In this document: piece by piece, positions 55,011 to 64,000 of the stretch
How the letters are laid out: every line of letters starts with the position of its first letter
How positions within the stretch are numbered: position 1 is the stretch's first letter
DNA from: Favolaschia claudopus
Lineage: Eukaryota > Basidiomycota > Agaricomycetes > Agaricales > Mycenaceae
Direction: 5' to 3'
NCBI GenBank assembly: GCA_037176885.1
Contig: JAWWNJ010000008.1
Span: forward strand, 186,001-250,000
DNA: 64,000 nt
Translations under genes and position numbers: made by a program
The notes under the pieces: model-generated
What the model was told of the DNA's origin: nothing
The model's input: only the letters and a program-made list of their open reading frames with translations
Databases searched by the model: none

Positions 55011-57353
55011 CGCTCAGCGGCTAGGCATGAAATGCCCGGAATTTATCGATTTTCGAGACCTATCAGCGGGAGAAGTGAGGCTAGGATACTAGAAGATATG
55101 CCCGTCCTCGCGGGCAGTATCTTATTGCTGTGGATAGCCGACAAGCTGGTGGGACACCAACGGGTAGCAGCGGCTTAGCGACGTTTCCCTAAACATGGGT
55201 GCGAGACTCTGCCGCTGACTATTTCTAAACTGCCGGGCCAAGAGACTTAGTGGGAAACTACTATCTCAAGGTGCTGAAGGCGACTAAGAGGAACTACCAA
55301 CCTCCCTGAGGTTAGGCGCTCACCCGCCGACCAACATGAAGAAGATCTAGCGGGGGACCATACTGAGTTCAACTTCGAACTCAGGACGGCCACCACTCTA
55401 CCGACGAACAGGATCACCGGCAGGCTCTACCCGAGCACGCCGGCTGATTACGGACAGCCGGGACTTAACCGACTGCCAGCGGGAGCACCGCGGAGCCAGC
55501 GGCTATCCAGCCAACGGCTCTGTCAGAATAATGAGAAGGACATGGCGAGTTGCCGGGGGCATTTCCCGCTGATTGCGGACAACTCGAACGGCGAGTGGCG
55601 AGCCGCTAACGCGACTCGGCTCTCCCTATTTTCCCTGGAACTTAGACTGTTCTGAAGATAGAAGACGAGACGAACTTGACCGCTGTCGAGCCGTTGACTA
55701 ACTACTCAGCGGGAAGCCTTTTCGACTTCAACTCGACCAGCGGCAAGACCATATTATGAAGGAAGAATTTCGTGTCCCCTCCCGGGGACATGGCAACCAG
55801 CACGCCATTACACTGCAATAAGGCGCAATACCCACCCGCCCGCATGGACTTTCTCCGGGAGGCAGTCCTTTCACTCACGACTTGCAATCCTGAATATACC
55901 ATTGGTTCCCAGCGGGCGCGGCATCAAACTTGGACACTCTCTCATCATGATTTTATTTGGTTGCTTCTGCTCCCGCTGCATGTATTTAATCTCCCGGTGT
56001 ACTTTTTGTTACTCAGTCAATTACCTACCCGTAGACAAGGGCAGTTTGTAGCGGACTCTAGAATTTGAATTGAACTTTGAAAGAGACTAGACTTGATATC
56101 TGAGAGAGACTCGAGTGATACGGAAAGACTTGTGGCATACCGAGCCGCCAGAACTTTGAGAGCCCCGCCAGCCTTTGAGCCCGAGCCCTCCTGAAATACG
56201 AAGCCCCGTTTCTCGCCGTTCCGCGGTATAACCAAGACCCCCGTTCGTGCTTGATTCCGCGCCGTCGACGCCCCGTGTGCCAGCCGTTCCGCGGTATAAC
56301 CAAGACCCCCGTTCGAGCTCGCCGCCGCGTAGTGGTGTAACTGCCCGGGTCACTGTTAGTGTCCGCGCCATCGACATAAGAGCCCCGCTTCTCGCCAGAG
56401 CCGCGCCGGTCGTATAAGAACCCCGTCCCGCTGAGCCGCGCCTTCTGCCCGCCGGTTGTCATCCAGAAAGCTTCTTGCCGGTTGACGATCCACTACCGGG
56501 CGACGCTTTTCTATTGGCACGGAGACCCTCCCCGCTAGACTCAGAATTTCTCATTTCGAAGTCTCAGAAAGAGTGACTCTTCGCTTCTCCCGCTGCGAAT
56601 CGTTTTGCCCGCTACGTCCTCGCTAGACAATCTAGTAGTTCGTCCCGCTCAAACGTAGCGACCTTGATTGATTGAAGCTTGCACAAGTATTCTGAGGGAC
56701 GATACGTGCTCCCGCCACCCCGAACACACACACACACACACGTTGTATTGGATTAGATTTTGTGATTTTATATTTCGGTATATTTCACGCCTACACCTAC
56801 ACGCACCGTTTCATCTGGAGCCCACCGCGAGGGGTGACAGATTATTTGTGTCAAGTCGAAAGAAATCGCTTGTGGACGCTGCTATAACCTAGCACGAACC
56901 ATCCGCCGGTTGACTCGAGAATAGAATATACACCCGCCCGTTGAGCCAATAGCTCCAGGCCCGCTATAGAAGATTTTGCCATTTAGTTTCGGAAGAGACG
57001 TGGCTTCAGAAGGACGATCCGCTAGAGCACCACCACCAAAACCTCGGTCGACCAACACTAGCCTACGTGCCGCTGCCGCTGCTCTCGAACTCGAGACTGA
57101 CGATCCTTCCCGCCCGCCTGTTGCTCGTGCCCGGGAACTCTATTCTCTGCGCGGACGAACCCAAGCTCACGCTTATCGTACCCGCCAAACCCAGTCGTTG
57201 AGCCCCTCTGCTCCGCTGGAACAACAAACCTCAACTCAACCGCCCGGCACAAGACCTGTTACGCCCGACGGTGCAGCTACCCAGTCGTCAACGACTCTTT
57301 CGTCTGTCTCTTCACCACTACTCAACACTTCACCAACCCCTTCAAACAATCCG
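55011..57353 (+). repeat. 5' LTR and leader of the retroelement
   Basis: 2.3 kb without a gene. Contains many copies of agcggg/cccgct, short near-duplicates at about 56170-56340 (cgttccgcggtataaccaag occurs at 56216 and 56284), and an (AC)n run at 56725-56742. A gag-frame opening exists from about 56976 but has no ATG before 57354. Confidence 0.6.
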
Positions 57354-58907
57354 ATGGCTGACGACGGCAACAACAACCCTGTCGTTCGAGGAAAGAAGCG
57401 CGCGCCGGAACCATGGGACAGGAACGCCCCGCTCTTCAAAGAGGAAGAGCCGGAGGAACTTGTTCGTTTCCTGGACCATGTGGAGCGTATGATGGAATTA
57501 GATGAGACGCCGGATGATAAGAAGAACGAGTTTGTCTGCCGCTATACTGCTCAGGCAACCGCCGAGGAATGGCGGCAATTCGCCTCGTATTCTAAGAAGT
57601 TCGACGACTTTAAGAAAGAAATCCTGGAAAATTACCCGTCCGTAGTCGACCAAAAGAAGGGCTCTGTGCAGAAATTGCACCGGCAGCTTCGTAAGTTCAC
57701 GGAAGAGGGGATCGACCGGGATGATGAAGACGAACTCATGCGCCTAATGCGCGTCATGAACGTCGAGGCGAACAAGCTTCTCGATTCGAAATTAATTTCG
57801 CACCGGGAGGCTCTCCCAATGTTCTTCTCCAAGTTGAGTCCTGAGTTCAAGGAACGGATTCTGGAGAACCTCGAGCGGAAACCTCCCGCTGCCGGGGATG
57901 ATGCTGACGAGCCAGAGGTCCGCACATGGACGCTGGCCGAGGTCATGACTGAAGCCAAAAGGATCGCAAAACGCTCGACCGCTAACTCTGAGTTCTTTGG
58001 CGCCTCTGACCGGGGTTACTCGAGCAAGTCCAAGACCTCCAGCGGGTCTGGAAAGGCGTCGAGCGGGCGATCCATACTACCTCACCCAAACGTGACGGTA
58101 AAGAAAGAAGAGGAGGACCCTAACAAGTCCCTTCTTGAGACGATTAAGGTGTCGGTCGTCACTATGATGGAGCGGCTGGATAACCAGACCTCCCAATTAA
58201 AAGAGATCGACGCCGCGACCAAGAAGAGGATGGCCGAGTTGGAGTCCTTCTATAAGTCCCTACCGGGCAGAGTCCCAGGCGCCGCTGACTCCCAGTCTTT
58301 CCCGCGAATGCCAACCGTGCAATTCAAAGGGAACCTGGCGGATCAGGGGTGTCTTTATTGCGACAAGTTCGGGCACTTTAGAGATAAGTGTCTCATTCGG
58401 CAAGCCCACATAGGGAGTGGAAAGATGAAGGTCGTAGGGTTCAGAGACTGTTTCCCCGATGGGATACCAATCCCGAAAGACGGGCACAAGTCCAAGAAGC
58501 AGCAGGTAGAGGAGTACCGCCCGGCCGCCCAACCCACGGCCGCTGCGCAAAACTACCAGTCTGTCTTCGCTCAGCTCTCCGTTCTTGACATGGACGAGCA
58601 GGAGCTGGAAGCCGCGCAAGCCGCGTTCAGCCAGAACGAGGAATTCTACTATGACCCGAGAGAAGAAGAATTGGTTTCCTTGCGAGCTGAGCAAGTAAAC
58701 CTCCAGCGGCAAGTGACGCAACTCCAGTCGCATGGTTCAGGGGGTGTTCAACCACCCCTTGTGGCTCATCAAAGCCAATCTCCCCCGCCGCAATTCGACG
58801 CCAACGCTGTTGCGATTCTGCTGGCGGCTGTCTCAGCGAACTCTCGCTCTTCCAACGGGGCTGGTCCTTCCCGAACGGGGAACAGCGTCGAAGGTGAGCA
58901 TTTTTAG
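57354..58907 (+). CDS. gag: Retrotransposon Gag
   Basis: Capsid/nucleocapsid precursor. The first ATG in the frame is 57354. The frame is open from 56976, but only a TTG stands there. The central region has the Gag-type helices (EDELMRLMRVMNVEANKLL, then SKLSPEFKERILENL). One CCHC zinc knuckle, CLYCDKFGHFRDKC, lies at 58350-58391 and would bind packaged RNA. The C-terminus has a Gln-rich coiled region. Ends with TAG 58905-58907 at the frameshift site. Confidence 0.88.
   Translation: MADDGNNNPVVRGKKRAPEPWDRNAPLFKEEEPEELVRFLDHVERMMELDETPDDKKNEFVCRYTAQATAEEWRQFASYSKKFDDFKKEILENYPSVVDQKKGSVQKLHRQLRKFTEEGIDRDDEDELMRLMRVMNVEANKLLDSKLISHREALPMFFSKLSPEFKERILENLERKPPAAGDDADEPEVRTWTLAEVMTEAKRIAKRSTANSEFFGASDRGYSSKSKTSSGSGKASSGRSILPHPNVTVKKEEEDPNKSLLETIKVSVVTMMERLDNQTSQLKEIDAATKKRMAELESFYKSLPGRVPGAADSQSFPRMPTVQFKGNLADQGCLYCDKFGHFRDKCLIRQAHIGSGKMKVVGFRDCFPDGIPIPKDGHKSKKQQVEEYRPAAQPTAAAQNYQSVFAQLSVLDMDEQELEAAQAAFSQNEEFYYDPREEELVSLRAEQVNLQRQVTQLQSHGSGGVQPPLVAHQSQSPPPQFDANAVAILLAAVSANSRSSNGAGPSRTGNSVEGEHF
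58898..58906 (+). promoter_or_regulatory. Candidate -1 ribosomal frameshift site, gag to pol
   Basis: The pol frame is closed by TGA at 58895-58897, and gag is closed by TAG at 58905-58907. Only the nine bases gcattttta are open in both. On the T5 run, P-site TTT (58902-58904) can re-pair one base back as TTT, after which TTA and GAG are read in the pol frame. Re-initiation at ATG 58994 is the alternative. Confidence 0.6.
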
Positions 58908-58993
58908 AGAGTTCGAGGAAGGGGGCCAAGGGGAAACCCACTGCGGATAAGCCCCCGGAGAACCGACAAGCACGCCCGCCCGCAGGAAAGAAA

Positions 58994-61900
58994 ATGGAAG
59001 TTGTGATGCCGAAGTTGCCCTATAAACCGAGGACGATACGAAAGCCCGCTGTCGAAGCACAGCCGGCGATCGTTGAGACCAAGGAAAAGGAGCGGGAGGA
59101 GACAGAAGAACAAAATGGCACTCAGCCGCCGGAACTTCCGTATAGGAACGTTCCCCCGGTCAAGCCAGCCAAAAGGCCCAACGAACCTAGAGTTCGGCCG
59201 GCGGGAAATGCGCCGCCAGCGGCCAACGAAAAGAACTACGAGTTGAAGGCGCCCGTAGAGGACCAGGAAGATGAGGAGGTCGAATCCTTGATAAAGGAGA
59301 TCTTTGGAAACCTGGAAATAGCACTCCCGCTGGGGAGGCTGTTCGCTCTCAGCCCGAAGTTGCTGCGTCAGGCTAAGGCGTTGCTCTCGAAGAAGAGAGT
59401 CTCGCCCGCTGTTCGAGTCACCCTCGAGCAATTGATTAGCCACGCAGAGAAAGAAGCCGACGAAGATGACGAGTCCTCCAGCGTAGCCTTGGAGGACCTC
59501 CCTTACGAAGCGTTAGTTCAGGTCTCGACAGTGGCCGATGGACTCATGCCAGCGGGAGCTCTCATCACTGTCGACCCGGCAGTGCAATATTGGCAGTCGG
59601 TAGCCGATGGTGAGCCGGTGAGAGAAATCTTCGTCGCGATCTCCGAAGCTTCTGCTGGGGAATCAGCGGCCCTGAGAGTGGTCTTCCCGCTCATTCATGG
59701 AGCCGCCGAAGTCGAATGCATTCTGGATGGTGGATCACAGATCGTGTCCATGGCCCTGTCGGTAGCCACCGAGCTGGGAGTCAGCTGGGACCCCGATAAC
59801 TGTATCCACATGATGAGCGCCAACGGGCAAACCGAAAAGTCAGTCGGGTTAGCGAGGAACGTCCCCTTCAGGTTCGGCGATATGACTGTGTACCTACAAG
59901 TGCATGTTATACGGAACCCGGCATACAAAGTGCTTCTGGGGCGGCCCTTCGAAATTCTGACCGCCAGCGGTATCAAAAATACTTCTGACGGGAACCAGTT
60001 CCTGACTCTGACCGACCCCTCCACTTCGAAGCGGGGTGGTCGTCCCTACCTTCCCCAGGGGTCAGCGGCGGCAGGTGCGGCGCGTACAAAACGATGCGCC
60101 ACCGGCTGCGCAGACGAGCGGCGAAGAGGAACAAAATTTTCAGAATTCGAGGAGTTGATTAACCATCAAGGAGAGTTAGCGGTTCAGATAGAACTGGACG
60201 AGAATAATGTTCCTAGAATTTGCGCTTTGATGAAATCTGGAGAAGAGGGGTTTTCGATGGCCGAGACGAAAATGGCCTACCTAGCGGCTGCCATGCCAGA
60301 AGTTGATGACAAACCCGCTGCTCAGCTATTTCAGGAATATAATGAGCAGCTGACAGAAGGAAAGAACGTCGGCGAATCCTATGTAGCCATCGTAGCTAAT
60401 ATAACGGATAAAGTCAGAGAGAAACTGAAGGACCCAGCCGCTGTGTTCATGACAGCCGGTGCCGATGTTGAGTCGCTCAAACAGGAGCGGTCTCGGCATT
60501 CAGCGGGGGAGCGCTGTCAGTGCTGTGACTACGCCGACTGGGTGGTGCCCGGGTTCGAACACAACGAAACGAAAGTGGTGTTGATGGAGGAAATCGTTCC
60601 CGAGGATCACCCGCCTGAAGTCGAGGTGAAGGAGGTGTTCTCGAAGAAATATAAGCCGGTAGCGCTGAAAGTAAAGCCGGTCCTCGAGCCGCTCCCTCCC
60701 GAGTTCAGGATAGAAAGAAATATCATTGGGGATCCGCTGCAGAATCTCGTCCCGCTAGACCCTCACCCGCCAGAGTTCGTTCCCGTAGGGAGGTACACAG
60801 CGGAAAGGAAAGCGGTTGTAGACGAACTGCATAATGACGGGTTCCTGAATGATGAAGAGATGAAGCTGGTTCATCACATGTTATCTATACACGAAAATAC
60901 GGTAGCATGGGATGACAGTGAACGAGGAACTTTCAGGACGGATTTCTTCCCGCCAGTCAAGTTCCCGGTGAAGGCAGACCATAAGGTCTGGGTGGAAAGA
61001 AATATTCCCATCCCGCCGGGACAACTGGAAGAAGTCTGCAAGGTGCTTAGGGCGAGTATCGACGCCAATATCTACGAACCATCCAACGGCTCGTACCGCA
61101 CGAAGTACTTTGGAGTTCTGAAGAGTGATAAGAAGTCAATTCGGTTAGTGCATTCGTTGGAGCCGCTGAACGCGGTAACCATTGCGCACTCTGGGGTGCC
61201 TCCCGGCGCCGCGGATCTAGCCGAACATTTCGCAGGAAGGGCTTGTGGGTCCACGTTTGATCTTTATTCTGGGTACAACCACCGGCTGATTGACCCGGAA
61301 TCTCGAGATTACACGACCTTCCAAACTCCGTTTGGGGCGCTTCGATTGGTAAGATTGCCGCAGGGTTGGACCAACTCTGTGCCGATCTTCCACGAAGACG
61401 TAACCTACATCCTGCGAGACGAAATTCCTGCGGTTACCCGGCCGTATATAGATGACGTGCCTGTCGCCGGCGGCTTCACTCGATACGAAAAGCCTGACGG
61501 GACGTACGAGACCATCCCTGAGAACCCGCTGATAAGGGTCTTTGTGTGGTTACACTTGGTAGACTGCAACCGGGTACTTACCCGGCTAGCCTATTCTGGG
61601 GCGACTGTAAGCGGGAAGAAGTTGCAGATTTGCCGGGGAACCTTTAAGGTGGTCGGCCATGTCTGCTCATACGAGGGCATGCGCCCGGATGAAGATAGAA
61701 TCGGCGTCATTGAGCGTTGGGGCCCGCTGAAGGATTTCCACGATGTGAAAGCCTTTCTGGGAACTGTGGGCGTTATGAGGATGTTCATCCAAGACTACAC
61801 GGTCAAAGCTGAACCAATTCAGAAGCTCACCCGGAAAGAAGTCATATTCGAGTGGGGCCCGCCCCAAGACGCCTGCATGAAAGTTCTGAAGAAGGCTTTG

Positions 61901-63160
61901 CGAGAATGTCCCGCGCTTAGACCTATAAGATATGAATGGGACACCGAAGTGGTGCTGGCGGTTGATACGTCGTACCTTGGAGTTGGAGTGCATGTGTACC
62001 AGCGGGATCCTTTGGACCTAAATAAGCGGTACTATGCCCGCTTCAGCTCCATACCTTTGAATGAACGGGAGTCGAGGTATTCTCAGCCCAAGCGGGAATT
62101 GTTTGGCTTGAAGAGGGCGCTAGACCACATGCAATACTGGCTGTTGGGCTGCCGCAAGCTGGTCGTCGAGACCGACGCTCAGTACCTCAAAGGCATGTTG
62201 GATCACCCGGGAATGGGACCCAACACTACGATCAACCGCTGGATCGAGGAGATCTTAATGTTTCATTTCACTCTGAAGCATGTACCGGGCAAGACTTTCG
62301 GGCCAGATGGACTCTCCCGCCGGCGTATTCAGCCGGGGGATCCAGAGTATGATCACCCAGAAGACGAGTTCGATAATAACGAGCCGCCGGGTCTTCATCC
62401 TGAAAGTAGTGCTTGGCCGCCTCTCAAGAATTTCGAGGATTTCAAGCACGATATTGACACCCGAGGTGGATATATGGTAGCTGAATTGGCGGGAGATGAG
62501 GCTCAGTCAGCCTCTGACTTCGAAAACGACGCTGAACAGGCGTGGGCTTACACCCGCCTTAGTAAAGAATACATTTTCGAGGTCTTCTCTCAGTCAAAGG
62601 GGGACGACAAGCCAGCAGGCGAGCCGCTGATCCCTGACCTCGAATTGAAGTACGACCCGACGAAGCGGGAACCGTATTCTGAAGACCAACGATCGGTAGC
62701 GGCGAAGCTAGCGGACGAGCGGCTGCTCCTCATGAAGGAATGGCGGCGGAACACCCTGGCTCGCCCGGATGGCATGAACGACAAAGAGTATAAAGCCTTC
62801 CTGCGATTCGCCACCGGCTTCTTCGAGGATGCAGATGGAAAACTCTATCATAAATCCACGACGGGGAGCGCACATCAGTTGGTGGTGGACAAAGAACACC
62901 GAATGTATATGATGCGAGCGGCTCATGATAGCCTAGCTCATCGCGGCGTCTTTGCTACCAAATCCTTGATAGAAATGCGCTTCTGGTGGCCTGAGATGGA
63001 GCGGGATGTCACTTGGTACATTAAGACTTGCGAATTGTGTCAATTGAGGCAAAGGACTTTATTGAAGATCCCGCCCGTTGTCACCTCATACCCCTTCGCT
63101 CTTCCAGGTGGTACACGTCGACGTGATGGTCGTTGGTACTCCTTCCAACGGCTTCAATAA
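58994..63160 (+). CDS. pol: Retrotransposon Pol (protease, RT, RNase H, integrase N-terminus)
   Basis: 1388 residues in this frame from ATG 58994; the frame is open from 58898. The aspartic protease centre is LDGGSQIV near residue 243, with VLLGRPF closing the fold. RT has LDLYSGYNH-type motif A (here FDLYSGYNH), LPQGWTNS and the YIDD box at residues 818-821. RNase H begins around VLAVDTS near residue 991 and includes ETDAQYL. Integrase zinc-binding HHCC follows (AAHDSLAHRG, then CELC). The frame ends shortly after in unrelated residues because of a small indel near 63100; the integrase core continues in another frame. Confidence 0.88.
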   Translation: MEVVMPKLPYKPRTIRKPAVEAQPAIVETKEKEREETEEQNGTQPPELPYRNVPPVKPAKRPNEPRVRPAGNAPPAANEKNYELKAPVEDQEDEEVESLIKEIFGNLEIALPLGRLFALSPKLLRQAKALLSKKRVSPAVRVTLEQLISHAEKEADEDDESSSVALEDLPYEALVQVSTVADGLMPAGALITVDPAVQYWQSVADGEPVREIFVAISEASAGESAALRVVFPLIHGAAEVECILDGGSQIVSMALSVATELGVSWDPDNCIHMMSANGQTEKSVGLARNVPFRFGDMTVYLQVHVIRNPAYKVLLGRPFEILTASGIKNTSDGNQFLTLTDPSTSKRGGRPYLPQGSAAAGAARTKRCATGCADERRRGTKFSEFEELINHQGELAVQIELDENNVPRICALMKSGEEGFSMAETKMAYLAAAMPEVDDKPAAQLFQEYNEQLTEGKNVGESYVAIVANITDKVREKLKDPAAVFMTAGADVESLKQERSRHSAGERCQCCDYADWVVPGFEHNETKVVLMEEIVPEDHPPEVEVKEVFSKKYKPVALKVKPVLEPLPPEFRIERNIIGDPLQNLVPLDPHPPEFVPVGRYTAERKAVVDELHNDGFLNDEEMKLVHHMLSIHENTVAWDDSERGTFRTDFFPPVKFPVKADHKVWVERNIPIPPGQLEEVCKVLRASIDANIYEPSNGSYRTKYFGVLKSDKKSIRLVHSLEPLNAVTIAHSGVPPGAADLAEHFAGRACGSTFDLYSGYNHRLIDPESRDYTTFQTPFGALRLVRLPQGWTNSVPIFHEDVTYILRDEIPAVTRPYIDDVPVAGGFTRYEKPDGTYETIPENPLIRVFVWLHLVDCNRVLTRLAYSGATVSGKKLQICRGTFKVVGHVCSYEGMRPDEDRIGVIERWGPLKDFHDVKAFLGTVGVMRMFIQDYTVKAEPIQKLTRKEVIFEWGPPQDACMKVLKKALRECPALRPIRYEWDTEVVLAVDTSYLGVGVHVYQRDPLDLNKRYYARFSSIPLNERESRYSQPKRELFGLKRALDHMQYWLLGCRKLVVETDAQYLKGMLDHPGMGPNTTINRWIEEILMFHFTLKHVPGKTFGPDGLSRRRIQPGDPEYDHPEDEFDNNEPPGLHPESSAWPPLKNFEDFKHDIDTRGGYMVAELAGDEAQSASDFENDAEQAWAYTRLSKEYIFEVFSQSKGDDKPAGEPLIPDLELKYDPTKREPYSEDQRSVAAKLADERLLLMKEWRRNTLARPDGMNDKEYKAFLRFATGFFEDADGKLYHKSTTGSAHQLVVDKEHRMYMMRAAHDSLAHRGVFATKSLIEMRFWWPEMERDVTWYIKTCELCQLRQRTLLKIPPVVTSYPFALPGGTRRRDGRWYSFQRLQ

Positions 63161-64000
63161 AATTGTCGACGCCCGCTGCTCTCTCAGCAGCTACATAGAA
63201 GCGCGGCCGATAAAGAACGAGAATGCCAGAACGTTGGCCTTGTTCTTACTGGAAGATGTGATTTGTAGGTGGGGTTGCCCGGAGGAACTGGTGACAGATA
63301 ATGCGCCGGCCTTCCTAGCGGCCGTAGCCTACCTTGAGTCTAAATACGGCATAAGGAATATTAGAGTTTCGCCGTATAATTCTCAAGCCAACGGGAAAGT
63401 CGAAAATGGGCACTTCTCGATGAGGCAATCCTTATGGAAAGCTACTGGCGGGAATCCCAGCAAGTGGTACTGGTTCTTCCCGCAGATGTTGTGGGCTGAC
63501 CGGGTCACTATTCGACGAGGAACGGGCTGTTCACCCTACTTTATGGTAACGGGCGCACATCCAATCCTCCCGCTGGATATAGAAGAAGCGACTTGGCTAG
63601 TGCATCTGCCCGGCAGGACTCTAACGACCGCTGAGTTAATCGGCTATCGAGCCCAGGCTCTGGCTAAGCACGCCACTCACGTCGAACAGATGAGGGAGCG
63701 GGTCACCGACGAGAAACGAGCGAATCTGCGCCGGTATGAGATAGCACATAAACATACTATCGAAGATTACCATTTCGAGCCGGGAGACTTGGTGCTCATC
63801 AGGAATACGACCGTCGAGAAGTCGCTGAATACGAAGATGGCCGCCAGATACCTGGGACCAGTAATTATCATCCGGCGTACGAAAGGTGGAAGTTATATCG
63901 TAGCGGAGATGGACGGCTCTGTCTTTCAATCGAAGATTGCTCAGTTCAGAGTGGTCCCCTTCGAGCAGCGGCGCTCTATCAAGCTGCCCGCTGACATTCA
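63100..64000 (+). pseudogene. Integrase core and C-terminus, frame-shifted, runs off edge
   Basis: Continues pol in the +1 frame from about 63103 and stays open to the window end. Catalytic triad: Asp codon 63120-63122 (HVDVM), Asp 63297-63299 (TDNAP), Glu 63402-63404 (NGKVENG), with Ty3/gypsy spacing of about 59 and 35 codons. The C-terminal beta domain has FEPGDLVLIRN and ARYLGPVII. All residues needed for strand transfer are present, so the shift near 63100 is a single recent lesion or a sequencing error. A chromodomain, if any, would lie outside the window. Confidence 0.82.

Larger units (their letters stand above)
55002..64000 (+). mobile_element. Ty3/gypsy LTR retrotransposon (runs off right edge)
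   Basis: Contains a long 5' LTR/leader (about 55002-57000), gag, and pol in the order protease, RT, RNase H, integrase, which defines the Ty3/gypsy group. It is inserted in the PIF1-like gene. LTR ends are unresolved: the LTR may start at TG 55002 or TG 55024, and a tRNA-primer-like TGGAGCCCACCG lies at 56818. The 3' LTR is outside. The pentamer CCGCT/AGCGG is strikingly frequent throughout. Confidence 0.85.

Noticed and set aside
56976..57353. Extended Gag N-terminus
   Set aside because: The frame is open, but its first codon is TTG and no ATG occurs before 57354.

Overview
The window is nuclear DNA of a filamentous basidiomycete, most likely an agaricomycete. The evidence is the short introns (about 45-60 nt, with GTRNGT donors and YAG acceptors), the KDZ-family DNA transposons, the clustered F-box/leucine-rich-repeat genes, a MYND zinc-finger gene, Spt5-like KOW genes and a Ty3/gypsy retroelement. 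No rRNA, tRNA, CRISPR or bacterial-type operon was seen. Gene models were joined by hand from open frames and splice sites; where exons are given, reading phase was checked.

Left half (1-33,361). A direct duplication dominates. Positions 1-12,126 recur at 17,363-29,487 and are almost identical; I found one synonymous substitution and one C-run indel. The left breakpoint lies outside the window. Each copy carries, on the minus strand, two paralogues of a nucleotidyltransferase-like family, a divergent ribonucleotide reductase R2 gene, and the left part of a large KDZ transposon. In copy 2 the transposon is complete (20,846-33,361, about 12.5 kb, imperfect inverted ends). It encodes a KDZ transposase, a small RING-finger protein and a Trp/Gly-tailed protein on the minus strand. 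On the plus strand, from a 65-bp divergent promoter, it encodes an RNase H1 N-terminal-domain protein and a 793-residue protein. In copy 1 the element is cut at 12,126, inside the RNase H1-N gene. It is followed by a G-rich geneless block (12,127-14,266) and an unrecognised multi-exon gene (14,275-16,154).

Middle (33,362-43,894). This stretch holds minus-strand chromosomal genes: another nucleotidyltransferase-like gene, a small orphan, two tandem RING genes that share intron position and a C-terminal motif with the transposon-borne RING gene, an Spt5-like NGN/KOW gene and an orphan with a Ser-rich tail and possible SUMO-interaction motif.

Right (43,895-64,000). Three F-box/LRR genes (minus; one with a duplicated exon-intron unit) and a MYND-finger gene (plus) come first. 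Next is the C-terminal part of a PIF1-like helicase, cut by a Ty3/gypsy retroelement that runs off the window: long 5' leader/LTR, gag, and pol in the -1 frame through a 9-nt window. The integrase core is shifted into another frame by a small indel.

The most interesting unit is the composite KDZ element with its passenger genes, especially the RING protein with chromosomal relatives 3-4 kb beyond the element's right end.
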